Shown: positions 32,757-42,048, numbered from the stretch's first letter. The stretch is DNA of 64,000 nt from Halobium salinum (GCF_026586625.1 NZ_JAODIW010000009.1:1-64000), one strand, 5' to 3'. The notes: generated by a model not told the origin, from the letters alone. Program-made: numbers and translations.

Positions 32757-35651
32757 TCAGTCGCGCTCGTACACCAGCGTCACGACGACGACGATGGCGA
32801 GGAAGACCGCGAGACCGAGTCCGAGCAGCTGGTCGGTCGGCATCCCGTTCTCCGGCACCGACAGCGGGACGCCCTCCTGGTTCTCCTCGGTGGGCGGGTC
32901 TGCCGTCTCGACCGGCTCGCGCTCCGCCGTCGCCGGTGTCGTGGTCGTCCCGTCGGCGGTCCCCGTGGACGTCGTCGTGGTCGTTCCGGGGTCGGCCGCC
33001 GATGTCGCGGTCGTTCCGGGGTCGGTCGTCGTCGCGCCCGTCCCGGGAGCCACGTCGAGCGTCGTGCGCCGCGCGCCGACGCCGAGCTCGTGTGTTCCGG
33101 CGGATTCGAAGGTGTAGCTGAACGTCACGGTTCGCTCCTGTCCGCTGTCGACGTTGACGCGCTTCTCGTCGACGGTCTCGCCGTCGACCCAGAGGGGGAA
33201 CGCGCGGGTGTGAGGCACGACGTCGGTGTTCGACACGGTGGCCTCGACCTCGACGGGGGTGCCGACCGTGGCGTTGGCCCGGTCGACGACGACGACGTCG
33301 CGGACGCCGAGTTCGCCGTCGCTGCTGACGCCGGCTCCGGACCCACCGCCGCCTCCACCGCCTCCACTGCCGCCACTACTGCTGCCGCCGCCACCGGTGC
33401 TACCACCGCTACTGCCGCCGCCACTACCGGAGGCGGACTGGACGGCGACCGACCGGTCTACGGAGTGGTTGTCGGTGGAGAGGACGACCACGTACTCGCC
33501 GGGACTGCGGTCTCCGACGCCGCTGTCGAGCGTGACGCGCTCGCGCTCGCCGGCGGGGAGCGTCAGCTCTCTACTGTCGACGACGTCGTCGCCGACGCGG
33601 AGCTCGACGGTCTGGGTTCCCTCGGCGTCGCCGGCGTTCTCGACCGTCGCCGCGACCGGCGCGTCGTCACCCGCCGTCACCTCCGTGGGGGCGTCGAGGT
33701 CGGAGAGCCGGAAGTCGGCTCGCGGTTCGGGCGCGGGCTCCTCGACGGTGAGGGTCGCGTCCGCGCTGTCGTTGTCGGTCCCGACCACGAGGTCGTGGTC
33801 ACCGGGGTCGAGGTCGGTCGTGTCCAGGCCGAGCGTCACGGTCTCGGTCGCACCGGGGGCCAGCGTCACCTCGCGGCTGTCGACGACTTCGCCGTCGACG
33901 CGGAGTTCGACGGGCTGGGTGCCCTCGGACTCGCCGTCGTTCTCGACGGTCGCGCCGACGGTGACGGTGTCGCCCTGCGTCGCGGACGCCGGTGCGTCGA
34001 GCCCGGAGAGCCGGAAGTTCGCCGGGTCGGACTCGGGTGTCGCTATCGTCACCACCGTGCTCGTGATGTCGTCGTCGCTCGCGACCGCGAGCCCGTAGTC
34101 GCCGGGCGGCCGGCCGCTCGCGTCGAGTTCGAGCGTCACGGTCTCGCTCGTGCCGGGAGCCAACTCCACCTCTCGGCTGTCGATGATCGCACCGTTGATT
34201 CGGAGTTCGACGGTCTGGGTGTCCTCGCGCTCGCCGGTGTTCCCGACGGTCGCGGTGACGGCGGCGGTCTCCCCCTGCGTCACCGAGTCGGGGGCGTCGA
34301 GGCCCGAGACGGCGAAGAACGCCGGATCGAGCACCGGCGCGGGCTCCTCGACGGTGAGGGTCGTGCCCGCGCTGTCGTTGTCGGTCCCGACCACGAGGTC
34401 GTGGTCACCGGGGTCGAGGTCGGCCGTGGCGAGCTCGAATCCGACTGCCTCGCTCGCACCGGGGGCTAACTCCACCTCGCGACTGTCGACGACCTCGCCG
34501 TCGACGCGGAGTTCGACGGGCTGGGTGCCCTCGGACTCGCCGTCGTTCTCGACGGTCGCACCGACGGTGACGGTGTCGCCCTGCGTCGCGGACGCCGGTG
34601 CGTCGAGTCCGTCGAGCCGGAAGTCGGCGGGGGCGAGGTCGGATTCGGGCTCCTCGACCGTCAGTCGCGTGCTCGCGCTGTCGTTGTCGGTCGAGACGCG
34701 GACCTCGTGGTCGCCGGGGTCGAGGTCGGCGGTGTCGACTCCGAAGCTGACCGACTCGCTCGTGCCGGCGTCCAGGCCGACCTCGCGGCTGTCGACCACC
34801 TCGCCGTCGACGGCGAACTCGACGCTCTGAGCGCCCGCGCTCCCGCCGGCGTTCTCGACGGTCGCGGTGACGGTGGCGGTCTCCCCCTGCGTCACCGAGT
34901 CGGGGGCGTCGAGCCCGGAGAGCTCGAAGCTCGCGGGGTCGACCGGCTCGTCGGCGGCACACGGGCCGGGGGAGATGGTCACCGACTGGCTCAGGTCAAG
35001 CGTCCTGACGGTGGCACCGTCGCCGCTCAGCACGCGCCAGGTGGTGATGCGGTCGGACTCGTCCGTGTGGGGCCACGTCTCCCACCGGACGGACTGCTCG
35101 TTGAAGCCGGGCTGGATGGTGATCGCGTCGTACCCCTCGCCGACGCCGCGGACGGCGGCGCCGTCGTTGCGCCCCGGCGCCCACACCCACTCGATGTGGC
35201 TCCGGGAGCCGTCGTGCTCGAACACGTCGTCGCGACCTTCGTAGGTGTCGTCCTCGACCGCCCAGTCGGCACCGGCGGGGAGCCCGGCGAGGTCGAACGT
35301 GACCGTCCCGCCGCCGACGTCGTCCCCGCGCCGGTCGTGGAGCATGACGAGGCTCACGCCGTCGCTCCCGCGGTAGAAGTACAGGTTGCTCGTGGCGCTC
35401 GCCTGTTCGTCGCTCGTCCCGTACGAGCTGTAGTCGGGTTGGACGCGGTAGTCGTAGTACTCTTCGACCCGCTGGCTTCCGTCGCCGAGCGGGGTGACGG
35501 TCGTACACTGCTCCGCCTGCGTGACGGAGAACTCCTCGGCGGGCTGTGCGCTCGCGAGGTCGACGCCGGGCGTCAGCGCGACGAAGCCCGCGGGAACGAG
35601 CAACAGCCCGACGACGAAGAGTGTGAGATACCTGGTGGCACGGTCGGTCAT
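32757..35651 (-). CDS. Large surface protein with CARDB-like repeats and C-terminal anchor
   Basis: 964 residues. Signal peptide (about 1-36), then the same N-terminal domain as the PGF-CTERM protein at 22.8-24.4 kb: DYSSYGT, SLVMLHD, WAVEDD, HIEWVWAPG, IQPGFNE and two Cys. Five tandem Ig-like CARDB-type domains follow, each with a motif like LSGLDAP-SVTQGETATV and ending DLDPGDHEL. Units 2 and 4 are almost identical in DNA. A Gly/Ser linker, a sixth related domain, a Thr-rich stalk and a hydrophobic end LLGLGLAVFLAIVVVV with YERD complete it. No PGF motif, so it is anchored by a plain membrane segment. Likely a cell-surface adhesin or S-layer-associated stalk. Confidence 0.85.
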   Translation of the reverse strand: MTDRATRYLTLFVVGLLLVPAGFVALTPGVDLASAQPAEEFSVTQAEQCTTVTPLGDGSQRVEEYYDYRVQPDYSSYGTSDEQASATSNLYFYRGSDGVSLVMLHDRRGDDVGGGTVTFDLAGLPAGADWAVEDDTYEGRDDVFEHDGSRSHIEWVWAPGRNDGAAVRGVGEGYDAITIQPGFNEQSVRWETWPHTDESDRITTWRVLSGDGATVRTLDLSQSVTISPGPCAADEPVDPASFELSGLDAPDSVTQGETATVTATVENAGGSAGAQSVEFAVDGEVVDSREVGLDAGTSESVSFGVDTADLDPGDHEVRVSTDNDSASTRLTVEEPESDLAPADFRLDGLDAPASATQGDTVTVGATVENDGESEGTQPVELRVDGEVVDSREVELAPGASEAVGFELATADLDPGDHDLVVGTDNDSAGTTLTVEEPAPVLDPAFFAVSGLDAPDSVTQGETAAVTATVGNTGEREDTQTVELRINGAIIDSREVELAPGTSETVTLELDASGRPPGDYGLAVASDDDITSTVVTIATPESDPANFRLSGLDAPASATQGDTVTVGATVENDGESEGTQPVELRVDGEVVDSREVTLAPGATETVTLGLDTTDLDPGDHDLVVGTDNDSADATLTVEEPAPEPRADFRLSDLDAPTEVTAGDDAPVAATVENAGDAEGTQTVELRVGDDVVDSRELTLPAGERERVTLDSGVGDRSPGEYVVVLSTDNHSVDRSVAVQSASGSGGGSSGGSTGGGGSSSGGSGGGGGGGGSGAGVSSDGELGVRDVVVVDRANATVGTPVEVEATVSNTDVVPHTRAFPLWVDGETVDEKRVNVDSGQERTVTFSYTFESAGTHELGVGARRTTLDVAPGTGATTTDPGTTATSAADPGTTTTTSTGTADGTTTTPATAEREPVETADPPTEENQEGVPLSVPENGMPTDQLLGLGLAVFLAIVVVVTLVYERD
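33690..34920. repeat. CARDB-domain tandem repeat in DNA
   Basis: Five repeats of roughly 270-290 bases; stretches such as TCGACGGGCTGGGTGCCCTC recur exactly at about 33910 and 34510, where units 2 and 4 share long identical runs. Recombination between units could change the number of domains. Confidence 0.8.
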
Positions 35652-35684
35652 AGTCGTAACTCGTCACTCCCTCGTTCGAGTAGT

Positions 35685-35696
35685 CGTATTGTTATG
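35685..35696 (-). promoter_or_regulatory. ATAACAATGC-type promoter element
   Basis: Reads CATAACAATACG on the minus strand, about 40 bases before the CARDB protein start, so transcription would begin some 10 bases before the ATG. Confidence 0.55.
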
Positions 35697-35804
35697 ACAC
35701 GGTTGCCGACCCGTAGGCGAACCATTGTATCTCCTCCCTCTCGAATCGGGGCGGTTCGACCGCCGTAGACGCCGGTTACCGGGGTCTCGACGGGTCGTCG
35801 GCGG

Positions 35805-37736
35805 TCAGTCCTGCGAGACGATGACCTGTCGCCCGTAGGTGAGCTCCACGTCGCCGTTCGTGTAGACGGTGGACGCCCGCGGGTTCGTCGGCGGAATCGC
35901 GCCGTAGACGGTGTACCACTTGCCGTCGTAGTTTATCATGTACCCCGCGTGCTTCGTGTGGGCGTACGGCCGGTCGACGAACAGGGCCGGTTCGTCCCAG
36001 GTGGCCGGTCGCTCCCCGTACTGGACCTGGTAGGGCCCCGACGGTCGCTCGAAGTACCGCTCCAGATACAGGCTGATGAACCAGTCGGCGTACACCGGGG
36101 TCTCGCCGGCGTAACGCGCGGTGTGGTCCATGGCGGCGACTTCGCCGTCGGTCGTCGAGATGCGGAACGCGCCGTTGGCGTCGTCCATCACCGGACCGTC
36201 GGCCGCCCCCGGGTAGTTCCACGCCATCAGGGCGGAGAACGGGGCGACGACGACGACGACGACGAGAACCGCGCGGAGGGCGTACCACTGCCCCGGTCGG
36301 TGGCCGCGTGCGACGGTCGAGACCAGCGCGACCAGCCCCGGTGCCGCCAGCATCACCAGGGGGACGTACATGAAGCTGAACCACCGGTACGGGAGGAGCG
36401 CGCTGATACCGATGAGCGGGAGGATGAACACGAAGAAGTTGATGACGACGACGACCCCACCGAACGCCATCGCGAGCCGAATCCCGTCTTCGGACGACCG
36501 GCGGACCCAGGAGACGACGCCGACGATGGCCAGACAGAAGAGGATGCCCAGCCCGAGGACGTGCAGGACGGAGAGGGAGTCGGAGCCCGTTATCACGTAG
36601 TCGGCCGACTGTGGCAGGACCGAGGCCGCCCGTTCGCCCTGCTCGAACGCCGACATCACGTTCCCCAGGACCACGGAGAAGAACGACTCCGAGGTGCCGC
36701 TGCTGCCGGGGTCTTTCGTCACCAGACTCTGCGCCATCCCGGCGAAGCCGAGGATGGCGATGAGACGGATGCGCCGGAGCTCGAGGCTCCCCTCCCAGAG
36801 GCTCCGGAAGACGAGGTACGAGGTGACCGTGACGGCCGTGATGAAGAGGCTGAGCTGGTGTGTCAGCACCAGCCCGGTCAACCCGATGACGAACGCCATC
36901 TGGTAGCTCCCCTCGTCGGAGTCGAGGTACCGAACCGTCGAGTACAGGATAACCGCGAACAGCACGAGGCCGACCGACGTCGTCACCGTGTGCGCGGCTA
37001 GGGCGATCGGCCGGTCGCTGGCGACGAACAGGAGGCTGCCGATGACGCCCATCTCGGGGCTCCAGGCGCGCCCGAGCAGGTCGTAGACGACCAACGCCGG
37101 GACGAGGAGGACGACGGCCGAGACGCCGATGAACGCGGCGTCGCGCGCCGAGATGCCGAGCGCGGAGGTCAACCCTGCCGTCCAGACGTGGTACAACGGG
37201 GCGTACCAGTACTTGGTCTCGGCGGCGGCGAGCGGCGCGAGCGTTCCGGTCGAGGCGATTTCGGCGGCCCACCGGTTGTGCAGCAGCGCGTCGATGCCGA
37301 GCTGGCTCGCGCTCGCGTAGTAGATTGTCCCGCGGTGGAACAGGCCGGTCAGGAGCACCAGCCCGAGCTGCTTCCGCGTGGAGCCGAGCGTCAGCACCGA
37401 GAGGCCGGCGAGCACGTAGAGGCCGACGGTGAGGAGATGGACGGGGAAGGTCCGGACGTATCCGGAGAGGACGAAGGCGCCGACCGTCGCGGTGAGAGTC
37501 AACATGTAGACGCTCCCGAACAGCTCCGGCGAGAGGATGGCACTGCGCGGGAGGGTCGCGGTCCGGTTCCCGACGGCCACCGCGAGCACTGCGCCGACGA
37601 CGAGCAACGCCGGGAGGGTGAGAGTGTACGGGTTCGGAACGCGGGTCGCGATCACCGTCCCGACCGCGCCGACCACGAACACGAGCGCCGCGAGGTTTCG
37701 CGGCGTCTCGACGAACTTCCGTACCTGGTAGCTCAT
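35805..37736 (-). CDS. Polytopic membrane protein, GT-C glycosyltransferase-like (second copy)
   Basis: 643 residues with about 13 membrane segments and a ~130-residue C-terminal domain. The loop after the fourth or fifth segment carries LGIDALLHNRWAAEI and YWYAPLYHVW, with Asp/His arranged as in GT-C first loops. It corresponds to the 2.1-4.0 kb protein: same size, same topology, and the same C-terminal end around TNGDVELTYG versus ANGDVMLC. An ATAACAAAGC-type element sits exactly 30 bases upstream. It ends 150 bases past the CARDB gene and follows the DUF1616 gene on the same strand, so the two are probably co-expressed. Likely transfers a lipid-linked sugar; not proven. Confidence 0.7.
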   Translation of the reverse strand: MSYQVRKFVETPRNLAALVFVVGAVGTVIATRVPNPYTLTLPALLVVGAVLAVAVGNRTATLPRSAILSPELFGSVYMLTLTATVGAFVLSGYVRTFPVHLLTVGLYVLAGLSVLTLGSTRKQLGLVLLTGLFHRGTIYYASASQLGIDALLHNRWAAEIASTGTLAPLAAAETKYWYAPLYHVWTAGLTSALGISARDAAFIGVSAVVLLVPALVVYDLLGRAWSPEMGVIGSLLFVASDRPIALAAHTVTTSVGLVLFAVILYSTVRYLDSDEGSYQMAFVIGLTGLVLTHQLSLFITAVTVTSYLVFRSLWEGSLELRRIRLIAILGFAGMAQSLVTKDPGSSGTSESFFSVVLGNVMSAFEQGERAASVLPQSADYVITGSDSLSVLHVLGLGILFCLAIVGVVSWVRRSSEDGIRLAMAFGGVVVVINFFVFILPLIGISALLPYRWFSFMYVPLVMLAAPGLVALVSTVARGHRPGQWYALRAVLVVVVVVAPFSALMAWNYPGAADGPVMDDANGAFRISTTDGEVAAMDHTARYAGETPVYADWFISLYLERYFERPSGPYQVQYGERPATWDEPALFVDRPYAHTKHAGYMINYDGKWYTVYGAIPPTNPRASTVYTNGDVELTYGRQVIVSQD

Positions 37737-37760
37737 TGGTACACTCCTCCCTCGTGGGGT

Positions 37761-37770
37761 GCTTTGTTAC
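37761..37770 (-). promoter_or_regulatory. ATAACAAAGC-type promoter element at TATA position
   Basis: Reads GTAACAAAGC on the minus strand, centred 30 bases before the GT-C-like start codon, with no Shine-Dalgarno between: the geometry of a leaderless core promoter. Confidence 0.65.
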
Positions 37771-37817
37771 GCGTCGCCTGCCCGTCGGCGGACCGTACAG
37801 CGGCGGACTCCGTCACG

Positions 37818-38861
37818 CTACGCACCCCCTTCGTCGACCGAGACCCACAGGTGGACCGACCGGTACGCGTTGTCTACGGTGGGGTCCGCCGGTGCGTCAC
37901 CCTTGTAGAGGTGGAAGGTCAGCCGAAGCTGGTCCCCGGTCATGGTGGGTTCTACCGCGAACGCCTCCTGTAGCGTCCCGCCCGCGGGGACGCGCCGTTG
38001 GAACGTGCCCAGCTGCTCCTGCTCGGTCACCCTGGTCCGCTCGCCGTCGACGGTGACCCGCTCGAGTTCGGCGACGACGGTGTACTGCTGTTGGGTCCCC
38101 TCGTGGTTGTCGACGCCGACGTGAAGCGTCTCCTGCTGTCCGGCGGTCAGGTTCGTCGGATACCCCCCGGCGACGAGCTCGCCGCTCTCGTTCTCCGAGA
38201 GCAGATAGAGCTCGGTGTACGGTTCGTCCGCGGTCTGTGGCTGTCCGCTCATCGCGTATCCGACCGAGGCGGCCGCGACCAGGACCGTGAGTCCCAGGAC
38301 GACCCGCGTCGCGGACTGGAAGGTGGAGCCGCTCGCCGGCATCGCCCTTCGTGCGGCGGCGACCCACCCGCCGAAGCTCGGGTCGAACCGTTCGCCGGCC
38401 GCGACGTTTCGCCGTCGGCTCACCGCGAGCAGAGCCAACGGGAGGCTCACTCCTGTGACGACCCCCATCACGACGGTCTCGTCGAGTCTGACGCCGGCGT
38501 GGAGAAGCAAGAGGAGGACGACCGGGACGGCGACGACGCTACACCCGACCGATAGGAGTAACCGCTCCGAGTACCGCGTCCCGCCCGAGGTGTCGCTCGA
38601 GACACCGAGTCCGGCCGACGGGTGCTCCGCGCGTTCGAACCCCGTCGGGAGCCGCCTCGGGAAGAGAAACGAGACGATCGCGTACCCCGGAACGACCAGC
38701 AGTGCCGGGATTCCGACCGCGAGCCGGAGCGGAAGCGGCGCTGCCAACACCACGGCCGCGTCGGCTACTAGGACGAGTAGGACGCCGACGAGGAGGTCGA
38801 CTGACAGCGTCTTGTCGGTCTGTGCGCCCGCATTCGGTGAGTCGAGAGAGTTCTGTGACAT
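37818..38861 (-). CDS. DUF1616-type membrane protein (second copy)
   Basis: 347 residues from MSQNSLDSPN; GGAG lies eight bases upstream and an AATAACAAAGC element 75 bases upstream, which gives a short leader. A longer TTG-initiated form is possible but weaker. About five membrane segments, including PLRLAVGIPALLVVPGYAIV, the DUF1616 hallmark, then an Ig-like extracytoplasmic domain (about 230-345) with YTVVAELERV. It is the paralogue of the 7.2-8.1 kb gene and is followed by the GT-C-like gene on the same strand. This repeated pairing suggests one functional unit. Confidence 0.85.
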   Translation of the reverse strand: MSQNSLDSPNAGAQTDKTLSVDLLVGVLLVLVADAAVVLAAPLPLRLAVGIPALLVVPGYAIVSFLFPRRLPTGFERAEHPSAGLGVSSDTSGGTRYSERLLLSVGCSVVAVPVVLLLLLHAGVRLDETVVMGVVTGVSLPLALLAVSRRRNVAAGERFDPSFGGWVAAARRAMPASGSTFQSATRVVLGLTVLVAAASVGYAMSGQPQTADEPYTELYLLSENESGELVAGGYPTNLTAGQQETLHVGVDNHEGTQQQYTVVAELERVTVDGERTRVTEQEQLGTFQRRVPAGGTLQEAFAVEPTMTGDQLRLTFHLYKGDAPADPTVDNAYRSVHLWVSVDEGGA

Positions 38862-38929
38862 TCTTGCTCCGGCGTAGTGGGGAGTCGTCTCCTCCCCCAA
38901 TCTCTACCCCGAACTACGACCCAGAAGCC

Positions 38930-38940
38930 GCTTTGTTATT
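38930..38940 (-). promoter_or_regulatory. ATAACAAAGC-type promoter element
   Basis: AATAACAAAGC on the minus strand facing the DUF1616 gene, identical over 11 bases to the element before the first GT-C-like gene. Confidence 0.6.
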
Positions 38941-39154
38941 GCTCGGTTACCCCTCCATTAGGGCCGTAAGCGGCCTTCCGAGGGCGTGGCACCGACTCAC
39001 ACCCCCTCACCTGGGCGGGCCTTCGAGCCCGACCCGTCTTCGGACGGACGCGACGAGTCGAGCGACCGGGCCGTCGCGCTCATCCGCCCCCGGGCTCTCG
39101 ACACGTATCATTTTTGACGTGGACGTTCGCGTGTCGATGTGTCTCGTATCGGCT

Positions 39155-39217
39155 GGCGTGGTAGTCATTCCCATCAGAAATCACGGGAGGCGTGGTAGTC
39201 ACGCCCACCAGACATCA
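39155..39217. repeat. 29-bp direct repeat, two copies 34 bp apart
   Basis: GGCGTGGTAGTCAYNCCCAY followed by CAGAMATCA occurs at 39155 and 39189. Non-coding. A TATA-like TGTTTATACTGG follows directly. Confidence 0.75.
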
Positions 39218-39554
39218 AAGTGTTTATACTGGTCCATCCAGACAGTGCCGGTGTTCGCAGTCGCCCCGGTCCGGCGGCGGTCCGCTTCCGCCGCGGGGCC
39301 GGCCGGGTGTGGGGGCACCCGGCGGGCGATCCGAGGTCGGGTCGCCGTTGGGCGAAGAGTCCCTACTCTGTCAGAAACCGCTGAGCGTCGCCCATGATGG
39401 GGTCCACCGTGAACTGCCCCCGTCTCAACGACGCATTTCCCACCGGCGGACGGCTGAAAACCCGCCTCTCGTCTGTAAAATCCGGTTTACTTCCGAAGTC
39501 CCTCTTCAATCCTGTATTAACTATCGATTAACTCAGCATTATCCTGATCGGTAC

Positions 39555-39563
39555 ACTTATATG
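39555..39563 (+). promoter_or_regulatory. Leaderless promoter of the beta-helix protein
   Basis: CACTTATATG centred about 29 bases before the start codon. Confidence 0.55.
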
Positions 39564-39587
39564 TGGGTAGAAACAGGTGCCTCTTGC

Positions 39588-41804
39588 ATGGCACGCGACG
39601 AGACGGCAAACGGTCCGAACAGCGAACAGTCACTCCTCGGTCGCCGATCGTATCTTCAGATGGCAGGGACAGCTGTTGCAGCCGCTGCGGGTGTGGGGGC
39701 ATCCGGTTCGGCTAGCGCGGCATCGTACGATACGATCCAGGTCAATGCTGGTGAGACGCGCCGGATCAGAATTAGCAGCGGGGAAACATTTGAGAACAAG
39801 CTCATCGATATTTCCGCGAGTGGTGCGAACCTCTTCATTCGGGCAGTTGGGAAGAGTTGGACGATGCGGAATGTCGCCATCAAGGGCGACTACGCGATTC
39901 GAAACTCACCTATGATCCTCGCGAAGGATCTCGGTGGAGAATCGGTCATTGAGAATTGCTACTTTGTTGATGAGAATCCAGGGGATAAGGATACCTGCCT
40001 ATTCGTTCATGCGGACCACGCAGGAGACCTACTAATCAAGAATTGCCACTTCGCGAACTGGACAGACAACGCTATCTACGGTAGCCCTCCCGGGAATCCG
40101 AACACTTCGTTCTACCGACCAAACGACGTCGGGCAAGGAGGGTCGATTCGCGTAGAAGACAGCTACTTTGAGAACAACCACGTTGCGAGCGTTCGGTTGG
40201 GAAGTGACTCTAGCTACGCGAAGAACTGTGTCGTCAACGGTGGACCCCACCGTGGATTCTGGAGCTACTACGAACACCAGACCTTCAAGGACTGCGACGC
40301 TACTGCGGGCAACCCCTTCGACGCCGGTGGCGGATCTCACGACTACATGAGGAGCGCTCGTGCTGAGTTACAGAATTGCCGTGGTGAGGGAAGCAACCGG
40401 GCTCGGGGCGGTGCAGCAATCATTGGCGACCCGATGAAATCGAATCCCCGTACCGAACCTCCCGCTGGCGTGCCGATGACGCCCGAGGAAGCGGCGAGCG
40501 GTGGCGGCCGCGACTCCTCGTCGTCCGGCTCGTCGACCGGCTCGGGCTCTTCGGACGACGGGAGCGACCTGTCGGGGACGGTCCTCGAGCTGATCGCCGA
40601 CCAGGACGCGGAGAACGCGGAGTACACGTTCACGGTCGAGGGGTCGGTGTCGCCCCACACCGTCTCCGACAAAGTCGCCGCGGAGGACGCCGACTCGATT
40701 ACCGAGAACGGCGACGGGACGGTCACGGTGTCGGGCGTCTCGGGGGCGGGCTACGGCGACGCGTTCCTCGTCGAGGGGAGTATCACCTCGATGGACCTCG
40801 ACGCGAGTCTCTGGACCGTCCGCTACGGCGGCTCCGAGGTCGACCCGAACCAGTTCAACGAGTCCGATTCGGACTCGGACTCGGACTCGGCCGAGGGAGT
40901 CCTCGAGCTGATCGCCGACCAGGACGCGGAGAACGTCGAGTACACGTTCACGGTCGAGGGGTCGGTGTCGCCCCACACTGCCTCGGACAAAGTCGCCGCG
41001 GAGGACGAGGACTCGATTACCGAGAACGGCGACGGGACGGTCACGGTGTCGGGCGTCTCGGGCGTCGGCTACGGTGACGCGTTCTTCGTCGAAGGAACCA
41101 TCACCTCGATGGACCTCGACGCGAGTCTCTGGACCGTCCGCTACGGCGGCTCCGAGGTCGACCCGAGCCAGTTCAACGAGTCCGATTCGGACTCGGCGCC
41201 GGCCCAGCAGGTCCTCGAGCTTATCGCCGACCTGGACGCCCGGAACGTGGAGTACACGTTCACGGTCGAGGGGTCGGTGTCGCCCCACACCGCCTCGGAC
41301 AAGGTCGCCGCGGAGAGCGAGGACTCGATCACCGAGAACGGCGACGGGACAGTCACGGTGTCGGGCGTCTCGGGCGTCGGCTACGGCGACGCGTTCCTCG
41401 TCGAGGGGAGTATCACGTCAATGGACCTCGACGAGAGCGACTGGACCGTCCGCTACGGCGGCTCCGAGGTCGACCCGAACCAGTTCGGCGGTTCGTCCTC
41501 GGTCCCGGCGGAGGCGGAACTCGAGCTGATCGCCGGCGAGGACACTCGGAACGAGGAGTACCGGTTCACGGTCGACGGGTCGGTGTCGCCGGCGTCGCTC
41601 TCGGACCGCATCGCCGCGGAGAGCAGCGACACCGTCACCGAGAACGGCGACGGGACGGTCACGGTGTCGGGCGTCTCGGGTGCCGGCTACGGTGACGCCT
41701 TCATCGTCGAGGGGAGCATCACGTCGATGGACCTCGACGAGACCGCCTGGACCGTCCGCTACGGCGGCGTCGAGATGCGGCCGCAGGAAACGGTGTCGGC
41801 GTAA
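39588..41804 (+). CDS. Tat-exported beta-helix protein with four C-terminal repeat domains
   Basis: 738 residues from MARDETANGP. Tat signal with GRRSYLQMAG (about 18-27). Residues ~50-285 are a right-handed parallel beta-helix of the pectate-lyase-like type, with repeated coils such as VIENCYFVDEN and LLIKNCHFANW. After a Ser/Gly linker come four tandem domains of about 105 residues, each with LELIAD, YTFTVEGSVSP, TENGDGTVTVSGVSG and WTVRYGG. They are spaced 318, 312 and 306 bases and nearly identical. The helix part is visibly AT-richer than the repeats, as if two sources were joined. Likely a surface polysaccharide-binding or -cleaving protein. Same N-terminal start as the genes at 52.8 and 61.1 kb. 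Confidence 0.82.
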   Translation: MARDETANGPNSEQSLLGRRSYLQMAGTAVAAAAGVGASGSASAASYDTIQVNAGETRRIRISSGETFENKLIDISASGANLFIRAVGKSWTMRNVAIKGDYAIRNSPMILAKDLGGESVIENCYFVDENPGDKDTCLFVHADHAGDLLIKNCHFANWTDNAIYGSPPGNPNTSFYRPNDVGQGGSIRVEDSYFENNHVASVRLGSDSSYAKNCVVNGGPHRGFWSYYEHQTFKDCDATAGNPFDAGGGSHDYMRSARAELQNCRGEGSNRARGGAAIIGDPMKSNPRTEPPAGVPMTPEEAASGGGRDSSSSGSSTGSGSSDDGSDLSGTVLELIADQDAENAEYTFTVEGSVSPHTVSDKVAAEDADSITENGDGTVTVSGVSGAGYGDAFLVEGSITSMDLDASLWTVRYGGSEVDPNQFNESDSDSDSDSAEGVLELIADQDAENVEYTFTVEGSVSPHTASDKVAAEDEDSITENGDGTVTVSGVSGVGYGDAFFVEGTITSMDLDASLWTVRYGGSEVDPSQFNESDSDSAPAQQVLELIADLDARNVEYTFTVEGSVSPHTASDKVAAESEDSITENGDGTVTVSGVSGVGYGDAFLVEGSITSMDLDESDWTVRYGGSEVDPNQFGGSSSVPAEAELELIAGEDTRNEEYRFTVDGSVSPASLSDRIAAESSDTVTENGDGTVTVSGVSGAGYGDAFIVEGSITSMDLDETAWTVRYGGVEMRPQETVSA
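40581..41790. repeat. Four-unit coding tandem repeat, about 310 bp each
   Basis: Units start at about 40581, 40899, 41211 and 41517. Long runs such as GTCACGGTGTCGGGCGTCTC are shared exactly. Their high identity contrasts with the AT-richer upstream domain. Confidence 0.85.
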
Positions 41805-42048
41805 CGAGCGTCTCGACTCCTTTCGGCTCTCTTCACCCGTTTCGGCTTCTCTTCGGACCGTTCGGCTCAGTGGCACGTCCCCGTTCTCCGCCTCTCCTTT
41901 CTCACCGGAGAGCGACACGCCGGACGCTACTGCGTGGTTCGCGTTCGTCACCCGTGGCGGCGTCCGTGTTCGGACTCGGCTGTCACCCGGGGAGTTTAGC
42001 TACCTGCTATGCCGCCGGCCGGTCGCGCACTCGACTGTACCCCGCTTC

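Larger units (their letters stand above)
38862..39587. other. Divergent intergenic region between DUF1616 gene and beta-helix protein
   Basis: It holds the DUF1616 promoter element, a 29-bp direct repeat, a hairpin CCGGGTG-TGGGGG-CACCCGG near 39307 and, at the right end, the leaderless promoter of the Tat beta-helix gene. From about 39480 the base composition turns clearly AT-richer. Confidence 0.55.
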
